A stretch of DNA of 64,000 nt from Doryteuthis pealeii (GCA_023376005.1 CM042179.1:16419148-16483147), one strand, 5' to 3'; counted from the first letter of the stretch, positions 32,042 through 44,776 are shown. Notes: a model not told the origin generated them from the sequence alone. A program made the numbers and translations.

Positions 32042-32300
32042 TTTCAGTCTTGGAAGACTATAATATAGGTTTTGTGCCCCTGAAGTTACAGAGCCTCCTG
32101 TGACTGTGAAGTCTAATGTTAGAAAAACATTCTCGACCACAGATGTCGCATGTGATGGCTGTCCCTGAAGATGTTGATGTGCTGGTGCTTTGTTGCCGCC
32201 ACTTTCTACTGGACTTCTTGGCTCCATTGTGTTGCACCAGGGTGGCTTCAGACACGAACAGTCCGCTACAGAGAGCCTGCTGCCACCGAGTGCAGTCCTT
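32041..32300 (-). mobile_element. RTE-like LINE 3' end with zinc finger
   Basis: Minus-strand frame: KDCTRWQQALCSGLFVSEA, TLVQHNGAKKSSRKWRQQ, then AITCDICGRECFSNIRLHSH and RRLCNFRGTKPIL-stop. C..C...H....C spacing indicates a C-terminal zinc finger. It is a 5'-truncated LINE: the sequence ends at the (TA)n tract soon after the stop. Better preserved than the plus-strand relative at 4420. Confidence 0.72.
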
Positions 32301-32329
32301 ATATATATATATGAAAATATAGCTGTTAA

Positions 32330-34985
32330 ACCTTAATACAGAGTTGCTTTTAAAAACTGTTATCAGTATTTGTTTTAGAAAAAACTGTCTATTTTGCTTC
32401 TCTATATTTTATATCTCTACTCATGATAAAGTTATGAAGTTTTCATCCTATTTTCCACATTTTTGTATTAATATATGCAATTTCTTGTTAGTATTCAGAT
32501 ACAAGTGAATATTTCATGCATGAAGTTATGAACTAATTTTTTTTAATTTTTTTTTTTTAATTATTAAATTATTCAGAAATTATTAGATGTAGCATAGAGT
32601 ACTAGAATAATAATTTTATTACTCTCTTTTTTATATGCATTTCAATTATATTCATGGCATGTTTTGCACAATATTGTTTGTTTTTGTAATCAAGAATGAA
32701 ATTTTAAAGTATTTTCTTTATTAACTTCAAACTTAATGAACAAAAATATTTTAAAATTTCAAATGCATAATATAGCATTTTTATATTCCTATAAAAGTTA
32801 TAAAGCTTTTTATATTCCTGCAAAAACTCTCCAAGCTTTTTATATTCCTATGAAAGCTCTCTAAGCTAATAATTTTTATTTTTATTTCTTTTTATCTTAA
32901 CACATTCTTGTGGAAATGGTCGTGAAAGACATATTAGCAAAGAAAATGGAAAGAAAGAGCATTGTTATTTGAATTCATATCTTGTTAAAATACATTGTCA
33001 TTGGAACATCAAAATTTTTGAAACAGAACGTAAGGTGAATTTAGTAAAGAATCCCATAAATAATCTTACCTGTATCAGCAAAAATTCATTATCCTTACAA
33101 TAGGGCTCCAGACTAACTTTTTTTCAGAAGTGTCCCAAAAACTTTTTTAAGTGTCCCGAAACAATTTCAAACTGTCCTAAAACATTTTTTTTTTTTTTAA
33201 ATATATCTATCATCTATATTTGTTATTTGCATAATGAAAACAACATTAAAACATTTAGGAAATAAATATTTATTTTAGTTTATTTAGTCTTGAAATTGTT
33301 GTCATTGTGTTTGTTTTTGCTGGGTTTTTTTTTTAAAGAAATGTTAAACATCAAATAAACAAGGTTTTTATTTAAAAAAGAAGAGAAAAAACTTTTTTTT
33401 TCTTGTATGAAATAAAAAGGCAAATGTATGAAGTCATGAAAGTCCAAAAATGTTTTTTATTGATAGAAAAATGACAGCATAAATGAAATGAAATCTGATT
33501 ATTATGGTTTTATACAAGTTCATGTCAAAGTTTAACAGTCCAAAATAAAATGTTTTTAAATCAAATAAAAATCTAAAAAGATGCTGCTGCTTCTATTCCT
33601 TAGCCTGATTTAAAAAAAAAAAAAAACTTTTCCAAATTTGGTCGAATTAAAAAGAAAAGTATCTACCCTGAAATGATGTAAAAATTCACTTTTTTTTTTT
33701 TTTTAATTTTTTATTGATTGTCCCATGGGGTGTTCCCAACAAATATTCTAATGTCCCCAGCATAACAGACACCCTTAATCTCAAGTCTTGCTTTACAGTC
33801 AACATTAACAGGATATGTAGGGCAATAGGTATTATATTAAATATTTAAGATATCTCTGTATTTGACAGTAGTGGAATTTCTTTTTCTCACTCTTTACAGG
33901 TAATATTTACATAAATACTTCAATATTTTCAATTTCAATTTGATAGATGAGCTTTTCAGAAATCAGTGATATTGGATTGTTTAAGTTATCTTTATAAATA
34001 TACTAAAAGGTTTTTTTTTATGAATATTTACTGGTACATTTTATTATATAAATATTGTCTAATTTTATTAAGGTAGTGTAGCTTTCAAGAAAGCTCCTGA
34101 GAATTTATAACTGGTGATAGCTCATACACTTCTTTTTTTTTTATCTCTCTAAAATCTAATAAATGTTTATTTTGTATTATATAAACTGGTTTAATCTCTA
34201 CAAAAATTAAAGTAAGTCAGTAGCTTTATCAGTTTTTATTATTTTAAATTAATATATTAAATTTTATAACCAGCTCAGGATTTTATTATATCAAGTTAAA
34301 TACTCTAAGCATTCATATTTTACACATTGGCATTATCTTTTGTCATAACCTCATAATGCTATAAAGAACCCAAAAAGAAACAGTTTATATTTTTGTATAT
34401 CAATTCTTTATCAACACAGATAATGGTTATTTCATTATCATCTGTTGTTAAGAAAAAAATTTTGTTTGTGGCTTGAAAAAAAAAAAAAAGGTTTAAATGA
34501 ATTAAATGGAAATTTTTTTGTCACCTAAACAAATCTCATAAAAAAAAAAAAAAAAAAAAACTTCTTTATGATATTAATGAGATATAAAGTTATGAATCCA
34601 TGTTCCTATTATAATATTGAATATTTGTTACATATCATGTGTGGTGTGAAAGAGTGTTCCGATTTAATATGGGTCAGTAATTAGAATAACACAAGATTCC
34701 TGAAAATTATCTGATGTGATATATACATATATTTTTCATCCAGTGAAACAACTTTTGAACAGTTTACTTTTGTTGATTTATTTACCTTGAGTTTATCACA
34801 AGATGTATATACTCATTTCATTAATATAAATAAACTTAATTGGCATTGGTGTCAACTATGAGCTTTTTATTTTTGTTTACAATCGTAAGTGTCTGTCTGT
34901 GTATGTGTTTTCACAATAAAAACTTTATTGTTAGCATTTGTTTATAGAACAGTGATGGCTCTATAATAATGATTTTTCTATAATC
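32330..34985. other. AT-rich non-coding DNA
   Basis: About 2.6 kb without genes. A block at about 33105-33775 starts GGGCTCCAGACTAACTTTTT and ends with GTGTTCCCAACAAATATTC/GTCCCC-type sequence, perhaps an old DNA element; its ends do not pair convincingly. Triple direct repeats of AAGCTTTTTATATTCCT lie at 32805-32850. Confidence 0.5.
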
Positions 34986-34989
34986 ATAA

Positions 34990-35116
34990 ATTTTTATGAA
35001 AAAAAATTGAAGACTATATATATAAAGAGAGAAATGGAAGTGAATCCAACAGTATGTAATATAGTGAAAAATGTATGTAATAAAAAATAAGATGTATGTA
35101 ATAAAAAAATGAAGAC

Positions 35117-35152
<36 letters not shown>

Positions 35153-35262
35153 TATGAAGAGAAATGGAAGTGAATCCGACAGTATGTAATATAGTGAAAA
35201 ATTTGAAAAAACACAGGTTCACTCATTTTATGAACCTGAGTTTTTTCAAATTTGTCACTATA
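34990..35262. repeat. Duplicated segment and hairpin
   Basis: GAAATGGAAGTGAATCC(A/G)ACAG, with TATGTAATATAGTG, occurs at about 35031-35075 and 35161-35200. The second copy ends in a hairpin whose stem is TATAGTG..TTTGAAAAAAC.CAGGTTCA and its complement (35190-35262). The sequence AATCCGACAGTATG also occurs in the 11916-12337 palindrome, so these are related elements. Confidence 0.6.

Positions 35263-35267
<5 letters not shown>

Positions 35268-35303
<36 letters not shown>
35268..35303. repeat. (TA)n microsatellite
   Basis: TA dinucleotides following the hairpin. Confidence 0.9.
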
Positions 35304-35305
<2 letters not shown>

Positions 35306-35309
35306 CTTG

Positions 35310-36510
35310 CTAAAACACCTTTTTTCTTTTCTTTTTTTTTTTTAATTTCCCCAAAATCAATTGGATTTTAATAAAAATTTCAGTATTTAAAGCAATAAAA
35401 GATGGTTTCTTTAAAAGAATTCTGAAGACTGGGTTTGATTGAAGGGGGGGGGTAATTGTTTTGTTGTCATGCACCAACTTCCCCTCCAATATTCTTGATT
35501 TGACTTCCATAATGAAGGTGCAGGTAAATGAATTTTTTTACATGTTTTAAAGGATTCCATGGAGAATGAGATTTTGTTTACATTTTTTTATGTTTGTCTA
35601 TTTTGTTCATATTGATGTCTTAATTATTAAGTTAAAAAAATTAGGTATATTGTTTTTCTATGCATCTAAAAAATATTTTTTTTAATTTACTTAATATATT
35701 TTTGTAGCTTAATCTCCTAAGGATGTGGGTAAGAAAAAAAGTTAAACGTTTTTTTTGTTGGGGGGTGGAGGTGTTTAAAATTGACATCCATAGTTTAAAC
35801 TCTTCTACTCGCTGCAGATAACTGGAATTTTGTTAATTTATGTAAAAATAATGAATAAATAAATATGACTGATTTAGATAGAAAAAAGGCATTTCATCTA
35901 AATACCACTTTTTTTTAGTCTTTTTTCTTCTTTTTTTTGTGTGTTTTTGGGGGTGTTTTTTCATTAGAAGTTATTTTTTCTACAGAGGCTCACAAGAGAA
36001 CCAATATAAAAAGCATCACTGAAGTGAGATAAACCTTTTTCAAGAATTTAACATAAAAATCATGGATTATTATGCTTTTGATCATCCATACGTGAAAAGA
36101 AAAGCATGTGTTACTTGTCATAACATTGCCAATAAAAAATAATGTCTATTGTACATTGTGTATTGTTTTTTTTAATTTTTTTATGCATTTTTCAATAAGT
36201 AAATTTAATCATTTGATTTTTTTTTTTTCTTTTTAAATAAATGTCTTCACGGTTTTGTTATTAAAATTTTAATAAATAATTATACAAATATGATGTAGTT
36301 ATTTTCTTAAAATTTGTTTTTACAAGTATTTTTTTATTTTATTTTTATAAAGAACATTTAAATAATAATGAAATTTATTGTGTACAGTGCTCAGGTGCAT
36401 CACAACTCATCAAAGTCTCATGTCAAGTACACAGAATAATGTATTAGTGTCAGGAACATGAACAGTTCACAGTAGTAATATGCATGTATGTGTGCATATG
36501 TGTGGAAAGG
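35310..36510. other. AT-rich non-coding DNA
   Basis: No gene; several homopolymer tracts and a G-run near 35445-35451. Confidence 0.6.
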
Positions 36511-36514
36511 GGCA

Positions 36515-36904
36515 TCAGGTATAGTGTCGGCGGACCACAGGAAGCATGGAGGCTTTGAAAGATTTAGTGTTTCGGCAGCCTACAACAGACACGGGCAGCT
36601 TATTCCATGCCTCCACAATTCTGAGCATGAAAAAATGTTTCCGAAAGTCATGTGAGCGGTGCTGCTTTCTGACTTTGTAGGCATGCCCACATGTATTAGA
36701 AGGATGGAGATCAAAAAGGTGCTCAAGGTTGCTGTTGTGAAGATGATTAATGACTTTATGAGCGTTTACCATGTCAGTTGCCAGACGCCGAAGTTTCAAC
36801 AAATCCATTCCCAGGGCAGCAAGACATTCAGAGTATGGTAGATGCATGATGGAGGGTATTCGTTTGGCTGCACGTCTCTGTACAGTTTCTAAAAGAGACA
36901 ACAA
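36515..36904 (-). pseudogene. CR1/Jockey-like LINE, C-terminal fragment
   Basis: A 129-codon minus-strand frame: LLETVQRRAAKRI, HLPYSECLAALGMDLLKLRR, INHLHNSNLEHLFDL, RGH-equivalent CGHAYKVRK, then HDFRKHFFMLRIVEAWNKLP and FKASM. The order ..E.VQRRA.K.I......Y..RL..L....L..RR...D......I..G, then a basic R..FF..R....WN.LP..V is the conserved C-terminus of non-LTR reverse transcriptases of the Jockey/CR1 group. The catalytic RT part is absent: a 5'-truncated insertion. The fragment itself has no stops, so it is relatively young. Confidence 0.78.
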
Positions 36905-36909
36905 AAAAA

Positions 36910-37652
36910 AGAAAAGTGGATTTTCTGAGAAAAAAAAGTTTACTATTCTATTTTAAGATATATTCTTAATTCTTTAATAATAGAATTTGGGAATATTGCA
37001 AACATTTAAATGGGGTTATAGGTAGATAGTGTTGATGTAAAAGCTGGAAGTGGGGTGGGGTGGGGGGGGATAAAATATCAAAGTTATAAGTTTAGTAATA
37101 AATAATAAAACAAATGACTCTCCTCCATTATATACCATTATAAACAACTAAGGAGGAAATGAGTGTAGACTTAAACTATTGAATGAACCTTTTTTAAATT
37201 CTTTTTGTAAAGTTTTTTGATGAAAGAAAAATGCTATCATATTGCCTAGAAGAGACTAATCAATCACACAATTTAGAAATAAAGAATTTTTTTCCAGACA
37301 GCATTTTACAAAATAAAATAAGCAAGATGGCCAAATTTAGTTAATATAGTGAATCACCCACAATCAGATTACATCAAATCAAAATCACATTTGATAAAAA
37401 AGTCTTCCAAAAAGTCAACTCAACTGAAGAAGATGATTATAATTTTGTTGAAGTCTAAAAAGATACAAGATGATTTTATCCTTAATTTTTTTAAATCTTT
37501 TATTTTTTGAAAATGTAAACTTTGTCTAATATAAACCATTCACAAAAAGAGGCAATTTATATTAAGGTATTGCAAAGAAGGTGGTGCTATTTCAAGTTTC
37601 CTTTGTGTTAAGCAACTTTATTTGCCCAAATTGTTTGCATGTCACTTTCAGG

Positions 37653-37655
<3 letters not shown>
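36910..37655. other. AT-rich non-coding DNA
   Basis: No gene; a G-run lies near 37057-37070. Confidence 0.6.

Positions 37656-37657
<2 letters not shown>

Positions 37658-37703
<46 letters not shown>
37658..37703. repeat. (TA)n microsatellite
   Basis: Uninterrupted TA dinucleotides; a second tract is at 37927-37957 directly before the Penelope module. Confidence 0.9.
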
Positions 37704-37704
<1 letters not shown>

Positions 37705-37923
37705 CTGATTAAAAGCCACCATATTGGGTGGCAATTAGGCTAGCTCCTATGGAGTGCTCTTGGTTAGAACTTTGGCCCTATAATAACATTTCATGTATTG
37801 AGTACATGTAAAATTTTATTGTTCAAAATATTTTTCACAAAAAGTCATGTAAAAAAAAAGCACTGAAAATACATCACAGTAATTAAAACTTGGAAATCCA
37901 AAATAGTATATATAAAACATGTA

Positions 37924-37958
<35 letters not shown>

Positions 37959-38109
37959 ATTTATCCAAAACTTGGTAGTAAGGGATGATTCTATATGTGA
38001 TTTCTAGATCCACTGTACTAATATTGATGATCCAGTATGTATAAATACAGTGAATCATAAATCACTAAAGAGAGCTCAATGTAAAATAACCTTTTAGATT
38101 AAACTCCCC

Positions 38110-40119
38110 CCTGCAACAAATTCCTGGAACCCTTTGAAGAGGACCTCTTGAAACTAATTAGAATTGTAAAATTCAGAACACTATCTAATTCCTTTCAGCA
38201 TAACATTAAAAATGACATCAGATTTATAAAAAAACTCTAAAAAAATTTGGGTTAGGGCTGATAAGACTAGAAATATTTACTTAATTGACCCTTCTGAATA
38301 CTTAAAAATCATACGCGATAAGGTTACAAATAATTACAAATTGGACCATACAGATTCCATTTCTCAAATTAACTGCGATACTAACACCTTTGCCAGCAAA
38401 CTTAATATAAATGATAGAATGGGCAAATTGGAGGAAAAATGTGCTTATATATTATTTAAAGACCACAAAACTAATTTCTTAGATAAGCATCATTCTAGAC
38501 TAATTAATCCCTCAAAAACTGAATTAGGTTTAGTTTCTAAAAATATAATAAATAAGATAGTCTCTAACATTCTTTGCAATTCTAATTCTAATCTGTGGAA
38601 GAGCTCCATTGAAACCATTGAATGGTTCAAAAATATCAAAGATAAAAGCAGATGCACCTTTATCCAATTTGATATTATTGATTTCTACCCCTCTATTTCC
38701 AAAGAACTTTTAGTAAATAGCCTTACACATGCCAGAAACTTTTGTGAAATATCTGATGAACAATTTCAATTAATATTAGCATGTAGAAAATCTGTTCTTA
38801 AACTCCATGATTCCACATGGATCAAAAATAGCCTTGATAACTTTGACGTTCCTATGGGAGCATAAGATTCATCACAAATAGCAGACTTAATAGGATTATA
38901 CATCTTAGATACACTTAGCAGGATAATAGACTTCAAATATGTAGGCCTATATCGAGATGACGGACTAATATATATCCCTGATAGTAATGGACCAATGACT
39001 TCCAAAATTGAGAAAAAAATCATTAGAGCCTTCAGATTCCTTGGCTTCAAAATCGAGATAGTTTCAAATCTTAAAATAGTTAATTTCCTCGACGTAACCT
39101 TCAATTTGTCCAACAATAGCTATAAACCCTTTTGTAAGGATAACCTAAACCCCTCTTACATCAGTGTACATTCAGATCATCCTAAATCTATTATTAAACA
39201 AATCCCTAACGCTGTTAACATTAGGATAAGTAGATTATGCTCCAGCAAGCCAATTTTCGATGCTAACAGTAAAATGTATCAAGAGGCCCTTAATAAAAGT
39301 GGTTTCCAACATAAATTAATTTACAATAATAAACCGGTGGCCAGTGGGCACGACTATCCAACTAACAACATTTCTAACAACAATGATAGTACCAACAGTG
39401 ATTATAGCAGTGAGAATAATCAGAAGTGCAAAAAATCTAAAAACAGAAAAAGAAAGATTTTGTGGTTTAACCCTCCCTTTTGTAGTTTATCCAACATTGA
39501 AATAGGTAGATACTTCCTCAAATTGATAGATAAACATTTCAATAGCACTAATCCTTTATATAAGATCTTTAATAGAAAAACAATTAAAATTAGTTATTCA
39601 TGCACTAATAACATCTCTAAAATTATAACTAACCAAAATAAAAAATTAATTGACGAATCATTGGTGAGCACTCAAAATACATATAAGGTTAACTGCAACT
39701 GTAGGAATAAAGATGAGTGCCCCGTAAATGGTTTTTGCAACTCAGAGAAGGTTGTATATAAAGCAACTATCTCAACTATTGAAAACAAAACTAATGTTAA
39801 AGCTTATATAGGTATCTCCGCTGGAAAGTGGGAACAAAGATTTTATACCCATAAACATTCCTTCTCTAACCACAAAATCAAAAATCAGACTGCACTATCA
39901 AGCTACTATTGGAATCTGAAAGGCAGAGGCTTAACCCCTTCCATAAAATGGGAATTTATTAAACAATCTTCCACCCCAAATGGATTTAAAGGTAGGTGTA
40001 ACCTCTGTCTGGATGAGAAGATATGTATCCTGAAATATAGACCCACTGGCCAACTACTCAATAAGAGAAACCAATTGATTTTTAAATGTAGACATAAAAA
40101 CAAATTCAAATTAGTATAA
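38110..40119 (+). pseudogene. Penelope-like RT plus GIY-YIG endonuclease
   Basis: Three reading segments of one gene: about 38114-38232 (FLEPFEEDLLKLIR.., KNDIRFIKK), a frameshift in an A-rich run near 38232-38245, then 38242-38862 (WVRADKTRNIYLI; FIQFDIIDFYPSI with the first catalytic Asp; NFDVPMGA), a TAA at 38863-38865, then 38866-40119. The last part starts DSSQIADLIGLYIL, then YRDDGLIYI (the RT YxDD box) and FLDVTFNL (thumb). The C-terminal region has the Cys-rich linker CNCRNKDECPVNGFC (residues ~230-245 of the 374-codon segment), then VVYKATI...KAYIGIS (GIY-YIG core), RFYTHKHSFSN and ALSSYYWNLK. Established: PLE RT groups with telomerase and the endonuclease nicks the target. All catalytic motifs remain, so decay is recent: one frameshift, one stop and a missing N-terminus. 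Confidence 0.85.
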
Positions 40120-40239
40120 TCCTATAGGACTGGATGTGAATAATTGGAGTTGTGGTGTTCTGAGGAATGGTTTCTTGTTCAAAATGTATTATTTGTATCT
40201 TGTTCAATATGTATTATTTGTAACCTGTCACTGTGTATA

Positions 40240-40404
40240 ATCAGTATTATTATTGTTATTAGTATTATTATTATCGGTAATTTTATTCATCTAATTATCA
40301 TGATTATTATTTTATTATCTTTAATTTATTTTATTTTATTATTAATATCATATATATTTTTTATTTTATTTTATTATTATTTATTATTATTTTTATATTA
40401 TATA

Positions 40405-40445
<41 letters not shown>

Positions 40446-41344
40446 CTTTAATCTATCTCATTCTATTACTATTAATTTATTCTAATTATTCTATTTCTTT
40501 TTTAATTTTATTATTAGAATTTTATTTTTAATTTACTTCATTATTATTTTATTATTATTTTTTATTATTATTTTTATTTTATTATTTTTTTATAATTTTT
40601 TTTATTATTTTTTACCCTATCTTATTATTTTTATTATAATTTAATATTCTTTTGCCCTATCTTATTTTTTTCGTTATTATTACTATTATTATTTACTTTA
40701 CCTTAATATTATTATCATTATTTACTTTTTCTTATTTTTAATATTTTTATTATTATTATTTACCTTATCTCATTTTATTATTATTATTATTAATAATATT
40801 TTTAATATTATTATTATCATTTTAATTAATTTATCCTATTATTATTACTATTATTATTATTTTATCATTATTATCATCATTACTTTTCTTAATATTATTA
40901 TTATTTCATTATTATTATTATTATTTTTAATTTTAATTTATTCTATTATTATTATTACTTGTAATTTATATATTTTTTCAAATTATATATTATTATTTTA
41001 ATTAATTTATCCTATTATTATTACTATTATTATTATTATTTTTATTATTATTATCTTTACTTCATCTCAATATTATTATTATTATTATTAATAATATTTT
41101 TAATATTATTATTATTATTTTTATTAATTTATCCTATTACTATTACTATTATTATTTTTATTATTATTATTATTATCTTTCTTTATCTTAATATTATTAT
41201 TTTATTATTAATTTTGATTTATTTTATTATGATTATTTGTATTTTTTATATATTTTTTCAAATTATTTTATTATTTTAATTATTTATCCTATTATTATTA
41301 CTATTATTATTATTTTTATTATTATACTCTTTAGTTTATCTCAA

Positions 41345-41392
<48 letters not shown>

Positions 41393-41720
41393 TATTATTA
41401 TTTTTAATTATTTTTAATTTTTAATTATTTTACCATTATTATGATTATATTATTTATTTTATATATATATATATATTTTTTCAAATTATTTCATTTTTTT
41501 ATTATTATTATTACTCCTTTTGAGTTTTCACATCAGTGTTAGCTGATGGTCTTTCACTGGAGTCCGAGTGACAGCAAGTCTCCTCAGGTCTCCAGGACTC
41601 TTCTGAGTATTATTTTTTTATTAGTATTATTATTTTTTTAATTAATTTTTATTTTCTATTATTATTTATTATTTATTATTATTTTTATTTTTTATTTTTA
41701 TTATAAATTTTTTTTAAATT
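40240..41720. repeat. (TTA)n/(TTTA)n-rich tract in the element's 3' region
   Basis: About 1.4 kb dominated by TTA and TTTA repeats. It holds several longer-period units such as TTAATTTATCCTATTATTAT recurring near 40820, 41000, 41120 and 41280. A short non-repetitive island (TTTTGAGTTTTCACATCAG) is at 41518. Reverse-complement equivalents flank the minus-strand copies at 16300 and 45790, so the tract moves with the element. Confidence 0.85.
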
Positions 41721-42074
41721 TTATTATCTTCTATTAATTTATTTTATTATTTATATCTTAACTAGTATTTTCTTTTATACATCATTATACTCTAATGTTT
41801 AAATTTAAAATCTTTTTATTTTACTTGTCTTTTTATATTTTAATATACTTTCTGTTTTTTCTGTCATGTCACCTCTTTGTCTGTCTGGACACCCTAGAAA
41901 TCAACTTTGAGATGTATCTCTTTTTTTCATTCACTTCCTGTTTCTATGGTTACACTCCCACACTGTTAAAAAATATATATAATTTTTTAAATATTTTTTT
42001 GTTTTTGGTTGAATTTACATATATTCAGCTCTTTGGGGTCTTTTGTGATATGCTTGTTCATAAGTGAATTGTTA

Positions 42075-42166
42075 CCCATCTGATGAGGCAAAAACTTGGG
42101 GAGCCGGTTTAAATCAACTTAGATTTATATGGGCCCCAATTTTTGTCGAAATAAATTTATTATGGG
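42075..42166 (+). ncRNA. Hammerhead ribozyme in Penelope flank, sense strand
   Basis: Stem I CCCAT (42075-42079) / ATGGG (42162-42166). CTGATGA 42080-42086. Stem II GGC-AAAAA (42087-42094) with TTTTT-GTC (42140-42147), then TT/AA and GGGG/CCCC above a C bulge and a ~30-nt apical region. GAAA is 42148-42151. Stem III is the palindrome ATAAATTTAT and cleavage follows U42161. It is in the same orientation as the RT gene, as expected for a PLE terminal hammerhead. Best preserved of three copies. Confidence 0.75.
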
Positions 42167-42192
42167 ATTACTGTATTGAGTTCTTCCTTTAT

Positions 42193-42196
<4 letters not shown>

Positions 42197-42248
<52 letters not shown>

Positions 42249-42325
42249 TATATATATGTATAATATATATATATATATATATATCCCACTCAAGGATCAT
42301 AATATATATATATATATAATATATG

Positions 42326-42365
<40 letters not shown>

Positions 42366-42490
42366 AATATATATATATCCCACTCAAGGATCATAATATA
42401 TATATATATGTATATATATATATATCCCACTCAAGGATCATAATATATATATATATAATATATATATATTATATATATAATATATATATA
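42197..42490. repeat. (TA)n array with three spaced inserts
   Basis: Long TA arrays broken by three identical CCCACTCAAGGATCATA units (about 42285, 42379 and 42426), so the array is a higher-order repeat of TA tract plus a 17-bp unit. Confidence 0.9.
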
Positions 42491-42535
42491 ATATGCATTG
42501 TATGTATGTATGTAAACATAGTTTACATGTTTTAA

Positions 42536-42900
42536 ACAAGATGGAGGCATCGCAACACTATGGTACCCCTCTGAAATTAGTCAACCAGTCCACATACTCA
42601 GGTAGCAATATCTCATCTACAAAAAGCAATATCAATATATGCATAAGAAAAGCATGGACTGCTACAGACAGATAATCAAATGAAAATCTGATCTCTGAGG
42701 AGATAAAGCATGAATTGTTCCAAGTTGTAGCCATGTCAGTGCTACTGTATGGCTGCACCACTTGGACTATAATGAAGTGCTTAGAAACAAAGTTAGGAAC
42801 TACACAAGGATGCTTCATTCTGTCTTAAATAAATCTTGGAAACAGCATCCCACAAAAAAATAGTTGTATGGCTACTTGCCCCCTATCACACAAATTATAT
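42536..42900 (+). mobile_element. RTE-like LINE fragment
   Basis: Reads APLKLV-type PLKLVNQSTYSGSNISSTKS, then KAWTATDR-stop, then MSVLLYGCTTWTIMKCLETK and QKNSCMATCPLS. Same thumb region as 15540-15741 and 18885-19090, with stops and a frameshift. Confidence 0.65.
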
Positions 42901-44370
42901 ATCCCCATTGACATTGTTATCATAAATAAACATTTACAAAATTAACAAAAGATACAAAAAACTCATGAATTATCCAATCTGATTAACATCAACAAAGACA
43001 TTGAATATTTCAACAAATTTTTCAAAAAGATTGTTATGAACAACAAAACTTCACACATTGAATTACCACCCTACAATCCCTACATTATTCAGCCTTCTCG
43101 AAACCCATCAACTAAACACTCCTTTATGACCAATTTTTTCCAGCATGGGTAACACCAATCACAAAATTGCACATGTCATCACAAAAAACGCCCACCTATT
43201 TAACATAATCAGAACACTCTCATATAATTAATTATCTACTCAATAAACTTAAAAGGATTGATATACATAACAATATTATGAATAGCCTAGATATATATTA
43301 CTCATTTAACACTGACCTCACTCTAGCTTGTTTGAATACCTCCTATGCTTAAAGTCATCTTCTACCTGGTTGTGTCATTCTATGAACTTCTTTTGCCACT
43401 CAAAAAACACAAGATGGTGCTATCTCCATAGTCTTGCTGAAATATTTCAAGTGCTTGTGATGAAGTTTTTTCACAACTGGGCCAAAAATTTCAGGTTTAT
43501 TTGGTTTTCATAGCTGAACAACCTGAAAAAGAGAAATAAACAATTGCATGTGAACAAAAATGCAATGGTTGCAGAAATCTAAAGTTATAGTAACATATTC
43601 CCAAAATATGTTAGATGATAACACAATCCACTTATGCCTCTTTCACCCATAGCTCAAACAAGTACACCCAATCTTCTTACTTTTCAGACACGCCTCGTCT
43701 ATATTTACTACATGCTTCTTACCATGATATTCTTTACTTAGTCTTTTGTTGTTGTAAAAAAACAAATTTGCTTACAAAAATCAAACATTTTTATTTTAAA
43801 ATGGTCTTTAATGCTAAACAAAATTTTTAAAGATAATTTAATCATCTAACACCAACATTTTTCCATTTTTTAAAAATCTACAAGGTTGTGTTTTTTCTAA
43901 TGTGATTGTTTCTTATTTGTCTGAATTTTTTAGATGAGGCTTGATAATTTGTATTATTTGGATTTTTAAATCAGTTATCCTTATCTTTATTGTTATACAA
44001 AGGGGTTGGTTCAAAGTTTCCCAATTACAACAAGAAACACCTGAAGAAGGCTGGAGGACACATCAGCTGAATTATTGTGTATATAACAATAACAATGAGG
44101 ACAACAGTAAAATAAAAACTTAAATAATACTGATTGTTTCTTGTCTATTTAAAAAAATTTGTATAATTATTTCTTCAGATCATTTACTCTTGTGAATTTT
44201 GTTTTATTCTGACTAAAGAAGAACAGATGTAAATAAGATTTATAAGTCAATGTTTATAAGATGTGTAATTGAACACAATCATCTACTGAATACATTTATC
44301 CATCATGTCATAAAAATGATTCCAGGAATTTTTATACCATTTTAATTAAATTAATTTAAATATATTTATC
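42901..44370. other. Non-coding DNA
   Basis: Frames at 43328-43513 and 43615-43830 show no family resemblance. A block at 42960-43260 has balanced codon-like texture (ELPPYNPYIIQPSRNPSTKH) but is full of stops; possibly an old mobile-element gene I cannot name. A copy of the CCTGAAGAAGGC unit is at 44035-44105. Confidence 0.45.
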
Positions 44371-44375
44371 ATATA

Positions 44376-44377
<2 letters not shown>

Positions 44378-44444
<67 letters not shown>

Positions 44445-44565
44445 GTAAAGAATTTATTTAAAAAATTCTCTTAAAAAAATTTTTTTTCTAAGAAAAAAAA
44501 AAATATATATATAATATATAAAAAAAAATTTTTTTCTAAGAAAAAAAATTTTCAAGAGAAATCTT
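44378..44565. repeat. (TA)n array and A/T palindrome
   Basis: (TA)n at 44378-44440 followed by mirrored AAAATTTTTTTTCTAAGAAAA blocks, a low-complexity foldback. Confidence 0.8.
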
Positions 44566-44717
44566 TTTTGTAGCAAAATTATATTTTTACTTTTTCAAAG
44601 CATGAAATTAATATATGTAAAAATATTAAGAAATTGAAAAATCAAAAACAAACTAAGATTAATGGATTTTGTACTTAAATTTTTGTTTAGAAATGATTAG
44701 AATAAACATTGTGACTA

Positions 44718-44721
<4 letters not shown>

Positions 44722-44776
<55 letters not shown>
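44722..44776. repeat. (TA)n microsatellite
   Basis: Uninterrupted TA dinucleotides next to the hammerhead-like unit at 44860. Confidence 0.9.

Larger units (their letters stand above)
37960..42195 (+). mobile_element. Penelope-like retroelement, nearly full 3' part
   Basis: Order on the plus strand: terminal module (37960-38100), RT-GIY-YIG gene (38110-40119), 3' UTR, a 1.4-kb (TTA)n-rich tract, the 41770-42070 flank, a hammerhead (42075-42166) and TTGAGTTCTTCCTTTATTGA before a (TA)n array. Penelope-like elements are known for an RT joined to a GIY-YIG endonuclease, odd LTR-like ends and hammerheads in those ends. The gene lacks its N-terminal part, so the copy is defective. Confidence 0.75.

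Noticed and set aside
37425..37465. CTGAAGAAGATG as another hammerhead
   Set aside because: No GAAA and no pairing stems follow.
42160..42387. Frames of repeated Ile-Tyr
   Set aside because: Direct translation of (TA)n; the same applies to similar frames at 3128, 12661, 15722, 34911, 37816 and 44715.
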